A stretch of 64,000 nt of DNA. Origin: JAJDXW01 sp965214795. GTDB taxonomy: Bacteria; Pseudomonadota; Gammaproteobacteria; HK1. This document shows, piece by piece, positions 34,130 to 42,864 of this stretch (position 1 is the stretch's first letter; the number at the start of each line of letters is the position of its first letter). A model generated the notes under the pieces. The model worked only from the letters and a program-made list of their open reading frames with translations, ran no database searches and had not been told where the DNA came from. Location of the stretch: the NCBI GenBank assembly GCA_965214795.1, contig OZ243976.1, positions 2,108,001-2,172,000 on the forward strand. The letters are read 5' to 3'. The position numbers and the translations under genes were made by a program.

Positions 34130-34920
34130 ATGAACGACTCCGACGAGGCGCTGCGCAAAGCCGTAGCGCTGTTCCGCTACGGCCTCATCGCCGACGTGCT
34201 CCCGCTGCCGCTGGGCAGCCGCGACATCCGCCGCGCCCTGCACCAGAAGGCCCAGCGCACCTACACCATCCCCGGCACCCGCCGCACCCGCGTCGCCGTG
34301 GAGACGATGCGCGACTGGCTCAGCGTGTATCGCAACGGCGGGTTCGAGGCGCTGTATCCGAAGACCCGCGCCGACCGCGGCCTGCCCCGGCGTGTGCCCC
34401 CCGAGGTCGCCGAGCGGCTCGTCTCACTCAAAACCGAGCACTCCGAACTGTCGGTCAAAGCCCTCATCCGCGCCGCCCGCGAATGCGGCGTCGACCACCC
34501 CCTCGCTCCCTCCACGGTGCACCGGCTGCTCGCGCGCGAGGGCCTGCTCGACAAACGCCCCGGCGAACCCACCGCCACCGACCGGCGACGATTCGCCTTC
34601 CGCGACGCCGGCGAACTGTGGATGAGCGACGTGATGCACGGCCCGAAGGTGCGCGACGCCACACGGCGACGCAAAACCTTCCTCATCGCGTTCCTCGACG
34701 ACGCCACACGCGTCATCCCCTTCGCCGCCTTCGCCTTCGCTGAGAGCACCACCGCGTTCCTGCCGGTGTTCAAAAACGCCCTCATCCGAAGGGGGCTGCC
34801 GATGAGGTTGTACGTCGACCACGGCGCCGCCTACCGCTCCCAACAGCTCGCACTGGTGTGCGCCAAGCTCGGCATCGCGCTCATCCATGCCCGACCCTAT
34901 CAGCCGGCCGGGAAGGGCTA
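34130..34920 (+). pseudogene. DDE integrase/transposase of the ExeA-type element, N-terminal fragment
   Basis: Starts MNDSDEALRKAVALFRYGLI at 34130, with a helix-turn-helix region (TRVAVETMRDWLSVYRNGGF, then SVKALIRAARECGVDHPLAP) and the first two DDE aspartates: SDVMHGPK and YVDHGAAYRS. The frame is truncated at QPAGKG by the second recombinase element, before the catalytic Glu. Its C-terminal portion in this family is seen at 24770-25152. Related to IS481/Mu-type integrases. Confidence 0.85.
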
Positions 34921-36999
34921 TGCTTCATATTGCACCTCATTGGCACCGTGAGAGGCGACCTCGGGGCTCGGTCGTCGTTTCGAGAGCTTACGCCCCTGTT
35001 GTTTGGTCGGCGGATGGTCGGGAAGCTCATACAGGCAGCAGGGTCGGTCGTTATATGGGTGTCCGCGCAGCAGCCCGTGCCGGCGCCATTTCTTGATCGT
35101 ACTGGTCGAGACGGCGAGTTGGTCGGCGATCTCGTCGATGGTCAACAACCCGCGTGCACGTAGCCGTTCGAAGCGCGGCTTCAGAGCATAGTCCCTGCGG
35201 ATCGCCTGGACTCGCCGCGGGTGGAAGGCACCGTCATGGCCGGTCCGGTACCCGCGCTCATTGAGGATGGTCGCAACTTCGGCCTCGGTGTAGTCGTTGA
35301 GCAGGGTGTCGATCTCGGCAACGACCTTGCCCGAGGTCTGGTAAACCTGCCACGCAAGGCGCTCCGCAGCCAAGGTGAGCTGGCGCGTCGCGCCGCCGCG
35401 CAGACGCACCCCCAACGACAGCTTCTCGCCCTTGGTCAGGGTCACGTCCTCGATCAGCAATCGCGCCATGCGCTTTCGCTCGCGGCACGGCGTGGTGGGA
35501 TCGTTCCACAAGCGCGGGAAGTCGGTGGCGAGGGCGAGGATGCGGTGGCGTTGCGAGTCGTCCAATTCCTGACGCTGCTCGCCACGGCGTGTCTCGAGCT
35601 CGCGCTGTGCCTGGTCCACGGCACGAAGCTTTGCGTTCCACTCCGCCTCCAACACGTCGGCCACCATCCGGTGCTCCGGACGGGTCTGCATGAACCGCTG
35701 GCGCGCCAAGTCCGCCTCCTCGCGGGCCCGTTGCACCCGCTGGGCACGCCAGGCATCGGCCTCCTCGGCGCGCGCGGTGAGTTCCGCCTGCACCTGCAAC
35801 GCCACCTCCAGCGTGACCGGCGTCATCAGCTCCACCAGCAGTGCGCCGACCGCCCGGTCGATGCCGGCGCCGGGGATATGCTGGCAAACGGCGCGCGCGG
35901 TTTCGATTCCTTCGCGCTGGCACAGATAGTCCGGCACTCGCCGCCCTTGGCGGGTGTGGTAGCGCACGGTCATCCGCTGGCCGCACACGCCGCAGATGGC
36001 CAAGCCCTGAAGCAACGCCGGCCCCTCGCGCGGGGCGCTGCGCCGATGCGCGCCGTACGCTTGGGCATTGTTTCGGAGCTGGCGCTGATTGGCCTCGAAA
36101 CGCTCCCAGGAGATATAGCCCGGGTGGGCGTCGGTCAGCAGCACCGTCCATTCCTCACGTGCCAGGCGTTTGTGCTCGATGCCGCCCCCGGGACGGCGCC
36201 GCTGCCGGCTGCGCCCGAAGGCGAAGGCGCCCGCGTACCGTGGGTTGTGCAGCACCTGCAGCACCCGAGTCAGCCTCAGCTCCAGCCAATGCAGCTCGCC
36301 CTTGTGGGCGCCGCTGCGCGCCCGGCGCGGAAAGTGCAGCCCCTCGGCGCGGAAATGCTTCACCGTGGCAGTGGCCGAGCCAGTGCGCGTGAAGGTGTCG
36401 AACAGCAGCCGCACACTGTGCTGGACTTGGGCGTCGGGGTCGAGCACCACACGACCGAGCGGATCGTAGACCAGCCCCACCGGCAGCGGCATCTTCAACG
36501 CCCCGCGTCGGGCTTGATTGAGGATCCCACCGCGCAGCCGGGCCCGCAGCAGGTGCAGCTCCGCCTCCGACATGGTCCCCTTGAGTCCGAGCAAGAGCCG
36601 GTCGTTGAAGTCCCCGGGGTCGTAGACGCCGTCCTCATCGAGGATCAGGGTCTGGCTCAGCGCGCAGATCTCCAGCAACCGGTGCCAGTCGGTGCAATTG
36701 CGTGCCAGCCTCGACACCTCGAGCCCGAGCACGATTCCGGCCCGACCCATGCCGACCTCGGCGACCAGATGCTGGAATCCCTCGCGGTCGCGGTCGGCAC
36801 CGGACAGGCCCAGGTCGGTATCGATCACGGTGATGCGTTCGCTCGGCCAGCCCAGGGCCACGGCCCGCTCGCGCAGGGCGTACTGGCGCCGAGTGCTCTC
36901 GGTATTCTCGAACACTTGGCGCACGGTGGACTGACGCACGTACAGATACGCGTCGCGGCGCAAGTGCGTGGTGGTCACCTTCTGGTGGGCCGTGCTCAT
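34918..36999 (-). CDS. Large serine recombinase of mobile element 2
   Basis: 693 residues from ATG 36999, chosen for the GGGAG just upstream and the ATGA overlap with the preceding small gene. Nucleophile Ser24 in YLYVRQSTVRQV; DTDLGLSGADRDREGF; SRLARNCTDWHRLLEI; recombinase domain LHNPRYAGAFAFGRS; zinc ribbon CGVCGQRM ... CQREG; C-terminal helix-turn-helix TIDEIADQLAVSTSTIKKWR. Distinct from recombinase 1 (about a third of residues look alike by eye). It sits at the left edge of its element and interrupts the transposase at 34130. Confidence 0.93.
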   Translation of the reverse strand: MSTAHQKVTTTHLRRDAYLYVRQSTVRQVFENTESTRRQYALRERAVALGWPSERITVIDTDLGLSGADRDREGFQHLVAEVGMGRAGIVLGLEVSRLARNCTDWHRLLEICALSQTLILDEDGVYDPGDFNDRLLLGLKGTMSEAELHLLRARLRGGILNQARRGALKMPLPVGLVYDPLGRVVLDPDAQVQHSVRLLFDTFTRTGSATATVKHFRAEGLHFPRRARSGAHKGELHWLELRLTRVLQVLHNPRYAGAFAFGRSRQRRRPGGGIEHKRLAREEWTVLLTDAHPGYISWERFEANQRQLRNNAQAYGAHRRSAPREGPALLQGLAICGVCGQRMTVRYHTRQGRRVPDYLCQREGIETARAVCQHIPGAGIDRAVGALLVELMTPVTLEVALQVQAELTARAEEADAWRAQRVQRAREEADLARQRFMQTRPEHRMVADVLEAEWNAKLRAVDQAQRELETRRGEQRQELDDSQRHRILALATDFPRLWNDPTTPCRERKRMARLLIEDVTLTKGEKLSLGVRLRGGATRQLTLAAERLAWQVYQTSGKVVAEIDTLLNDYTEAEVATILNERGYRTGHDGAFHPRRVQAIRRDYALKPRFERLRARGLLTIDEIADQLAVSTSTIKKWRRHGLLRGHPYNDRPCCLYELPDHPPTKQQGRKLSKRRPSPEVASHGANEVQYEA

Positions 37000-37076
37000 G
37001 TCGGCTCCCTGCCCATATGCCCCTTGAGCATCGCCAGGACGATGTCTGGTCGGCGTCAACTATTTCTGCCGGCGGC
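36996..37076 (-). pseudogene. C-terminal piece of the small recombinase-operon gene, cut by IS21
   Basis: On the minus strand this reads PDIVLAMLKGHMGREPT and stops with TGA overlapping the recombinase ATG. The N-terminal piece is at 39601-39864 beyond the IS21 element. Frame across the junction is inferred from the translational coupling. Confidence 0.6.
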
Positions 37077-37242
37077 GACAATTAGAATTGCCGGTCTGCA
37101 GGGCCGCGTGAGCGGGGTCGAAGATTTTGAATTCTCCTATTATTGTTGAGCCTGTGGGTATGTGGGGAACTGCGCAGCAGTTGTCCACATATCCACAGGC
37201 TGCGCGGCGCGCACGAAGTCGTTCGTGGGTCTCGCACGGCGG

Positions 37243-38025
37243 TCACGACTCATCGGCCTTGGCGTCCTTCCTGGCACGTCCGGACCGGGTGCGTTGGTGG
37301 GCGGCCTGGGCTCGATAGCTCTTGACGTTGAGCTCCAGGATCACCGAGTGGTGGACGACCCGGTCGATCGCGGCGGCGGTGGTCATCGGGTCCTGGAAGA
37401 TCTGGTCCCACTTGGAGAACACCAGGTTGGAGGTGATCGCGACGCTACGGCGCTCGTAGCGCTCGGCGAGCAGGGCGAACAGCACCTCCATCTCACCGCG
37501 GTCATGTTGCACGTAGCCGATGTCGTCCAGGATGAGACACTCGATGCGGTCGAGCCGTCGCAGCTCCCGGCTCAGCCGAAGGTCGCGCTTCGCTTCCAGG
37601 AGGCGCTCGACCAATGCCGAGACCGGGGTGAAGAGCACCGAGTGGCCCTGGCGCACCAGCTCGTGGCCGAGCGCCGAGACGACATGGGTCTTGCCCGTGC
37701 CCGGATTGCCGAATACGCACAGGTTCGTGGCGCCTTCGAGAAACTGCCCCTCGGCGAGCCGCGCGACCTGGGTGCGTACCGGCGCGGGGAACCGTGCGGT
37801 ATCGAGAGTCGCCATCGTCTTGTCGCGCGCGAGCTTCGATTCGCTGAGCAGTCGCGCGATCCGACGCTCGGCGCGCTCGACCGCCTCCACCGCCGCGAGT
37901 TCTTCCAGGTACTGGGTATGGCTCCAGCCCCCCTGGGCCGCTTGGTCGGCAAGCGGCGCATAGTGGGCGAGGAACGAAGGCAACCGGAAAGCCTTGAGTC
38001 GTAGCTGAAGTGTCTCGGTGCTCAT
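37243..38025 (-). CDS. istB: IS21 ATPase IstB
   Basis: 260 residues from ATG 38025, overlapping istA by ATGA. Walker A FGNPGTGKTH (106-113), Walker B CLILDDIGY, and the conserved end VVHHSVILELNVKSYR. IstB is the AAA+ helper that selects target DNA and activates IstA. The open frame extends upstream to 38253 but coupling supports the internal start. Confidence 0.93.
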   Translation of the reverse strand: MSTETLQLRLKAFRLPSFLAHYAPLADQAAQGGWSHTQYLEELAAVEAVERAERRIARLLSESKLARDKTMATLDTARFPAPVRTQVARLAEGQFLEGATNLCVFGNPGTGKTHVVSALGHELVRQGHSVLFTPVSALVERLLEAKRDLRLSRELRRLDRIECLILDDIGYVQHDRGEMEVLFALLAERYERRSVAITSNLVFSKWDQIFQDPMTTAAAIDRVVHHSVILELNVKSYRAQAAHQRTRSGRARKDAKADES

Positions 38026-39506
38026 GATGCCACCTCCTCGCCGGTGAGCAGCTCGTCGTAGGTATCCAGGTTCGGCGTGGGCACCTGCACCTGCGGACAC
38101 GCCGGCGAGTGCCAAGCGCCGACCCGTGCCTTGACGGCGTCGGATTCCGGAACCTCCCCGGCCTGGAGCATCGCGTCCAGCGCCGCCTCCCCCTCGCACT
38201 GCATCGTGGTGGCCGCCAAGTGAAGGATGCGGATGTACTCCAGGTCTGCCCATTTCTCCGAGCGCTCGTTGAGCGCATCGTAGGCGCGACGCAAGACCAG
38301 CGACGGAAACATCGCCTCGCGGTACACGTAGCGCCGGAAGGCACCGGGCTTGCGGATCAGCGAATGGACCACGTGACGGTAATCAATCCCTTCAAGGCCC
38401 TCACCGCGCACCCGCTCGGGCCGGGCCACCAGCGCACCGCGGTAACGAACCTCCAGATGATTGGCATGAACGCGAACCCGCACCCGGTGCCCGATCAGCC
38501 GCGAGGGAAGCGAGTACACCTTGCCCGACACCCGGATGACCCCCCAGCGCTTGACCGTGACGTCTTCCTCGCGATACGCCGCAAGCGCCCGCGACGGCAA
38601 ATCCCTGAGCACCGCGCGCTCCTCGGCCACGCGACCGGCACGGGCGCCGTTGCGCTCGCTCACCAGCGCCTCGACGAATTGCCAGTACGACTCGACGCTT
38701 TGGAAATCGCGGCTGCCGCGCAAGCGAAGACGCTGGTCCAGCGCGTTCTTGAACCCCCGGTGCGACGACTCCACGTCTCCGTTCTCGTGTGCCCGACCCG
38801 GCGTGTTCTTCGAGCCGCGAAGACCATAGTGATCGAGCACCTCGCGATACCGCCGCGTCAGCCCCCTGCCACGGCTCTTCGTCAGCTCGTGGGTGGCAGC
38901 CGACAGGTTGTCCGTGCGATGTTCCTCGGGCACCCCACCGAGGCGCCACAATGCCTCCTGCAAGCCCTCCGAGAGCGCCTCGAACGTCTCGGTAAAGCAA
39001 AGGCTCACCGACTCCCAGTTCGAGCACGTCAGCACGAAGTGATACACCAAGTGCGCGAACGCAACACCGGCAATCGTCACCCTCAGCGAACGCATGTCCG
39101 TGAAGTCCGACTGGCTTTGCTCGCCCGGGCGGTGCACTTGCGCGAAGTACACCTCGCGACCCTCGCCGCGTAACGCCCGCCAGTCCCGGAACCGGCGCTG
39201 CAGCGTGCGAAGCTGACCGGCTTGAAACCGGCCCGGGTAGCGACGAACGAGCTCGTCGAACACCGTCTTCGCCTGCAGCCCCTCGTCCTGCACGAGCAGT
39301 TCCACGACCTGCGGCCACACCTCCTCGAACGGATCCGGGCGCGTACGCCACGTGTGCGCCACGCGTAGCTCGCTCGGCAACTTCCCCGACCGACAGAACT
39401 TGCGAGCCGTACCCTCGCTCATCCCCGCCTTCGCCGCCGCCGTCACCAACGGTAACCCCTTCTTGATCAATGTCATCAGTAGCCTCACTTGCTGGTCAGT
39501 CGTCAT
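38022..39506 (-). CDS. istA: IS21 transposase IstA
   Basis: 494 residues. N-terminal helix-turn-helix (LPLVTAAAKAGMSEGTARKF), DDE core with Asp in QSDFTDMRSL, the middle Asp in HRTDNLSAA and Glu in HENGDVESSHRGFK; C-terminal beta-barrel. Intact, paired with istB. Confidence 0.93.
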   Translation of the reverse strand: MTTDQQVRLLMTLIKKGLPLVTAAAKAGMSEGTARKFCRSGKLPSELRVAHTWRTRPDPFEEVWPQVVELLVQDEGLQAKTVFDELVRRYPGRFQAGQLRTLQRRFRDWRALRGEGREVYFAQVHRPGEQSQSDFTDMRSLRVTIAGVAFAHLVYHFVLTCSNWESVSLCFTETFEALSEGLQEALWRLGGVPEEHRTDNLSAATHELTKSRGRGLTRRYREVLDHYGLRGSKNTPGRAHENGDVESSHRGFKNALDQRLRLRGSRDFQSVESYWQFVEALVSERNGARAGRVAEERAVLRDLPSRALAAYREEDVTVKRWGVIRVSGKVYSLPSRLIGHRVRVRVHANHLEVRYRGALVARPERVRGEGLEGIDYRHVVHSLIRKPGAFRRYVYREAMFPSLVLRRAYDALNERSEKWADLEYIRILHLAATTMQCEGEAALDAMLQAGEVPESDAVKARVGAWHSPACPQVQVPTPNLDTYDELLTGEEVAS

Positions 39507-39600
39507 CTCTCCCCTCCTCGGAGGGGAGACCCTGGACGACCCCGCAAACGGGCCCCGAACCGGCAGTTCTAGTTGTCGTTAACCGGTAGATCTAATTGTC

Positions 39601-39864
39601 GTTAACCACGATGTCGACCACCGGTGCATGGACCGCGGCGGGCAGCGTCTCGCACGGCCCCCGCGCGTGTCCCTCGGGCGGTGGGGCGGGCAGCTCGGCG
39701 AAGGCCTGCAGCCAAGCCGCGACGCCGCGCCGCGCCACCACCGCGAGCCCATGACGGATGGGCTCGGCGCCGGAATGCAGGCCATGACGACGCAGCCGCT
39801 CGTAGCCGTGTTCATAGACCGAATGCGCCATGGGGAGCGTGTCCGGTGGCGAAGTTCGCGTCAT
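39601..39864 (-). pseudogene. N-terminal piece of the small recombinase-operon gene
   Basis: Starts MTRTSPPDTLPMAHSVYEHG at 39864, overlapping the helix-turn-helix gene stop (ATGA), and runs to VHAPVVDIVV where IS21 begins. YERLRRHGL and RHGLAVVARRGVAAWLQAF match a small protein type seen between a helix-turn-helix gene and a serine recombinase in other mobile elements, as far as I recall. No function known. Confidence 0.6.
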
Positions 39865-40322
39865 GAGCGTTTTTTTCCCCGCGCCAGAGCGCGTTCGATG
39901 CTGCGGCGGTGGACCGACAGGCCGAAGCGCTCGCGCACGAGCCCGACCAGGTCGCGCACGCTCAGCGTCGGCTGTTCGCCCTGGGCGGTGCGTAGCGCCT
40001 CGACCACCTCGTCGCTGAGCTTGTGGGGCTGGCGAGGACCGGGGCGGTGCGGCAGCAATCCAGGCAATCCGCCCGCTTCGTAGGCGCGTTTCGCCTGGTA
40101 CCAGGTGGGTCGCGAGACACCGAAGCTCGCCGCCGCGTGACTCACCGCCACGCCGTCTTCGCGCACCCGGCGCAGCATCTCGTACTTGACCTGGAGCAGG
40201 TCGCGCGGGTCGAAGAACGCGTTCGACACGAACAGCTCGTCGCGCACGGCCTCGGGATGGGGGTTCAGACACCCATGCTCCTTGAGGGCATGGGTCTTTG
40301 CATCGGGGGGGCGTTTGGCCAT
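39861..40322 (-). CDS. Helix-turn-helix protein of serine-recombinase element 2
   Basis: 153 residues from ATG 40322, with CTGGAGG about 9 bases upstream. Contains MLRRVREDGVAVSHAAASFG-V-SRPTWYQAKRAYE (a transposase-like helix-turn-helix), then a Pro/Arg linker and a second helical region (LSVRDLVGLVRERFGLSVHR, RSIERALARGK). First gene of the three-gene operon HTH, small protein, recombinase. Probably a DNA-binding regulator or accessory factor. Confidence 0.82.
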   Translation of the reverse strand: MAKRPPDAKTHALKEHGCLNPHPEAVRDELFVSNAFFDPRDLLQVKYEMLRRVREDGVAVSHAAASFGVSRPTWYQAKRAYEAGGLPGLLPHRPGPRQPHKLSDEVVEALRTAQGEQPTLSVRDLVGLVRERFGLSVHRRSIERALARGKKRS

Positions 40323-40349
40323 TGGCCGGCCTCCAGCTGCGACAGTGTG

Positions 40350-40397
40350 TAATTATAATTATGCCTGTTTTATGCATCGGATCAAGCCATCCTTGCT
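40350..40397 (-). promoter_or_regulatory. Putative promoter of the recombinase-2 operon
   Basis: On the minus strand TTGATC is followed after 17 bases by ATAATT, overlapping TATAAT, in an AT-rich stretch (40340-40520) that contrasts with the GC-rich surroundings. It lies 30-70 bases before the helix-turn-helix gene start. Confidence 0.4.
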
Positions 40398-40508
40398 GCC
40401 GTATCGGCGTAATCGATTGGTAGTTCGCAGCTTTTTTCTCAATCAACATGCCCGCTCATCCGCTTCAGCAAAGACACTCCAATGAATCGGACAAAAACAA
40501 TCTTACAA

Positions 40509-40808
40509 TTACGGCATAATCTTCTTGACACCGCTCGCGCCGCGACCGTCCCTCTCCTCAGCGCAATCGTCCCCGCACACACCGTCGAGCAATGTCGCCA
40601 AAGCAAGCAGATCCGACACCCGAAACGCTGACCGACCTGCCGCCACCCGCACGAACGGATCCTCGGCCGCAGCGCTGGTCCACGCCTTGGGAAGGTTGCG
40701 TAGCTTCCCGTCTTCAGCGAGGTAATCCACCCGCACCATCCCCCAGCACGGTCGGCTTTGAATGAGCTCGAACTCCCGTCCGTGCAGCGGATGAAACGGG
40801 TGCGTCAC
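40509..40808 (-). CDS. DUF5372-like small protein associated with recombinases
   Basis: 99 residues from GTG 40808. MTHPFHPLHGREFELIQSRP, RVDYLAEDGKLRNLPKAWTS and AGRSAFRVSDLLALATLLDG match small proteins that usually directly precede serine recombinase genes (family name from memory). No recombinase follows here, only the AT-rich region, so it is probably a remnant of a third element or of element 2's distal end. Confidence 0.65.
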   Translation of the reverse strand: MTHPFHPLHGREFELIQSRPCWGMVRVDYLAEDGKLRNLPKAWTSAAAEDPFVRVAAGRSAFRVSDLLALATLLDGVCGDDCAEERDGRGASGVKKIMP

Positions 40809-40831
40809 CCGAAAGGTTTGGCACTCAACGC

Positions 40832-41050
40832 GTGGAGAAAGTGCAGTTGATGGCTCTGTCCAACGTGTTCATCGAACGGCTCTGGCGGTCGCTGAAGTAC
40901 GAGGCGGTGTACCTGCACGAACTGCGCGACGGCTTCGAAGCCGAGCGCGTCATCGCAAACTGGATGCGTTTCTATACCCAGGAGCGCCCGCACAGCGCCC
41001 TGGGTGGACGCACGCCGGTCGAGGCGTACCGTTGGGACCGTGCGGCATGA
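40832..41050 (+). pseudogene. IS3-family OrfB transposase, C-terminal fragment
   Basis: The frame holds NVFIERLWRSLKYEAVYLHE, FEAERVIANWMRFYTQERPH and SALGGRTPVEAYRWDRAA, the C-terminal end of IS3 OrfB including the catalytic Glu region. The 5' part is missing upstream of ~40850. A frameshifted shorter copy is at 63067-63163. Confidence 0.85.
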
Positions 41051-41381
41051 AGGCCACCGGTGCGAACGAGGGGCGTTGCGCGGGTGAGGGTCGCGGCGCC
41101 GCCCAGAACCCCGGTGATGGGCGAGGGGGGGAGTCCTGTGGATTTGTGGACGAGTCCTTCGGACCGGCGCGAGCCCTGCGGGCCGTGTGGACGAGACCGT
41201 GGACAACGCGGGCGCGTTGCCCACCGCCTCGCCCACACTCTCGCGCCTCTCGCCCACAAGCTCCACAGGACCAACCACCAGCGGTCCGGAGAACAGAGTT
41301 TCGACGTACCTCGACGCGGGTCACCGGCAACGGGTACGATCGTTCCGAGGGCATCACATCACAATCCCGGTACACCTTATT
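41051..41381. repeat. Non-coding tail of the IS3 remnant, repeated near the window end
   Basis: This 330-bp stretch is ~85-90 percent identical to 63164-63493. It contains GTGGATTTGTGGACGAGTCC and TGTGGAC/GTCCACA pairs able to form long hairpins. At 41374 it is interrupted by the IS1595-type element and continues at 42724-42775. Confidence 0.75.
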
Positions 41382-41414
41382 GGGGATTATATCGAATAGT
41401 ACCCCACGGGCGGG

Positions 41415-41600
41415 CTAGCGGTCTGGCCGGGGCCGGGGGATGTTGCGAACCTCGACCGGCTCCAGCACCCGCCGGGCGGCTTCGTCGAGCGTCATCTCGG
41501 GCACATCGAACTCCTCCTCCATGTCCGCCTTCGTCGGCTGATACGACGGGTCTACGATCTCCACCACGCGAGGCGGCGGGTGCTTGGGAGTGTCGGTCAT
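41415..41600 (-). CDS. 61-residue passenger ORF in the IS1595-type element
   Basis: Begins MTDTPKHPPPRVVEIVDPSY and is acidic in the middle (KADMEEEFDVPEMTLDEAAR). Small ORFs of this sort follow some IS1595 transposases; no function known. Same strand as the transposase, 65 bp downstream of it. Confidence 0.5.
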   Translation of the reverse strand: MTDTPKHPPPRVVEIVDPSYQPTKADMEEEFDVPEMTLDEAARRVLEPVEVRNIPRPRPDR

Positions 41601-41664
41601 GGTGTACCTGTCTGGGGGTCTATCCCCGCACGGGCGGGGGAACTTGAGGCCACGACCGCCACGT

Positions 41665-42648
41665 TCAGCACCGAGCGCCGGAGTCGAGGCCGTTGTCGGC
41701 GATCAGGGAATCGTACTTGAGCTGCCTGCCGTCCATGCCCATGACGACGGCCCCCATGAGGTCAAGGGTATCCAGGTCGCGAAGGTTGTGCTTGCCGGCG
41801 AACTCGCTGACGTACCGATTCAGGTGCTTGGGGCTCATTTTGTGGAAGGTCCCCTTGTGGGCGCGCTTGAGCATTGACCAGAACGATTCCACCCCGTTGG
41901 TGTGGACATCGCCCCGGACGTACTCCAATGTGCTGTGGTTGACTGCCTCATGCGGATTCGGAAGCGAGGCGTAGACCGGCGCCTCGTCGCTGTACACGGT
42001 CGTGTCCAAGGCCGTGTGCTGCGCTACGAAGCCGTGGAGGGTGGCCTTGTCGGTGCTGTCGATCACTCGGGCGCAGACTTGGTTGGTGGCCCGGTCCTTC
42101 GCGCCGACGATCGCGGTCTTCCCCACGGCTCCGCGGCCGGTCAGGTGCTTGCGCTTGGACTTCGGCATGTTGGCCCGGCGACCGCCCATGTACGTCTCGT
42201 CCACTTCGACCGGCCCGACGAAGGTGCCGTCACCGCCCTCGAATGCCTTGCGCAGCCGATGGGCAAGGTGCCACGAGGACTTCTGCGTGATGTTCAGGTC
42301 GCGATGGAGCTTCATGCTCGACACGCTCTTGAGGCTCGTCAGGCTCAGGTAGATGGCCATCGCCCACACCTGATAGCCGAGCTTCGAGGACTGCATGACC
42401 GTCCCGTAACGGACGCTGAACCGCTTGCGGCATTGCCGTTCCCGGCACCGCAACGGCATTTTGTGGGATGCGCCGGTCTGGACGTTCAGGGAGCCGCATT
42501 CGGGACACGCCGGCCCGTGCGGCCAGCGCACGCGCATGAACCAAGCCTCCGCTGCATCGTCGTGCGGGAACATCTTCATGGCCTCGATGAGGCTCATGCC
42601 TTGGCGAAAGCTCTTGCCCGGTGCCTTGTGTGTCATCGTCCGTCCCAA
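41665..42648 (-). CDS. IS1595-family transposase
   Basis: 327 residues (an internal Met 4 codons in is equally possible). N-terminal zinc ribbon CPECGSLNVQTGASHKMPLR-C ... CRKRFSVRYGT, helix-turn-helix, and the ISXO2-like DDN core: Asp in VEVDETYMGGRR, Asp in YSDEAPVY, Asn in HTNGVESFWSMLKRAHKGT. Intact. Confidence 0.93.
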   Translation of the reverse strand: MGRTMTHKAPGKSFRQGMSLIEAMKMFPHDDAAEAWFMRVRWPHGPACPECGSLNVQTGASHKMPLRCRERQCRKRFSVRYGTVMQSSKLGYQVWAMAIYLSLTSLKSVSSMKLHRDLNITQKSSWHLAHRLRKAFEGGDGTFVGPVEVDETYMGGRRANMPKSKRKHLTGRGAVGKTAIVGAKDRATNQVCARVIDSTDKATLHGFVAQHTALDTTVYSDEAPVYASLPNPHEAVNHSTLEYVRGDVHTNGVESFWSMLKRAHKGTFHKMSPKHLNRYVSEFAGKHNLRDLDTLDLMGAVVMGMDGRQLKYDSLIADNGLDSGARC

Positions 42649-42769
42649 CCGCTTGCTCTCGGCAAATCTATCAGAAAGTACCCCATCGCCGAGGAGTTTA
42701 GGGTAACTTTCGATATAATCCCCACCTTATTCCGGCCCTCGGACTGTCCAAACGACCCGGACCACCTCA

Positions 42770-42864
42770 GGAATCAGGAGGCGATTCGGGTGAGCTGGCG
42801 CTTCACCACCGAGGATGCGCGCATCAAGCTAAAATCGCTTTATCCATCAATACAAAGCTGTTGA
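42770..42864 (+). pseudogene. IS630-like transposase, C-terminal fragment
   Basis: The frame reads IRVSWRFTTEDARIKLKSLY and ends PSIQSC; WRFTTxDARIKLxxLYP is the usual C-terminus of IS630 transposases. Only about 30 codons remain. Confidence 0.6.

Larger units (their letters stand above)
37077..39600 (-). mobile_element. IS21-family element
   Basis: Contains istA and istB on the minus strand. End sequences: GACAATTAGAATTGCCGG at 37077-37094 and, inverted, CCGGCAGTTCTAGTTGTCG near 39561 plus a second TCTAATTGTCG-like repeat ending about 39600; multiple terminal repeats are typical of IS21. The exact boundary and target duplication could not be fixed. It interrupts the small gene of recombinase operon 2. 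Confidence 0.85.
41382..42723 (-). mobile_element. Complete IS1595-family element with 8-bp target duplication
   Basis: Terminal inverted repeats GGGGATTATATCGAATAGTA (left) and GGGGATTATATCGAAAGTTA (right, inverted); target duplication ACCTTATT at 41374-41381 and 42724-42731. The uninterrupted target is preserved at 63493-63500. 1342 bp, with transposase and one passenger ORF. Complete and possibly active. Confidence 0.93.

Noticed and set aside
41617..41646. CRISPR-repeat-like sequence TATCCCCGCACGGGCGGGGG and a similar one at 44619
   Set aside because: Both are single, dissimilar in detail, with no spacer-repeat array and no cas genes; one lies within the IS1595-type element.
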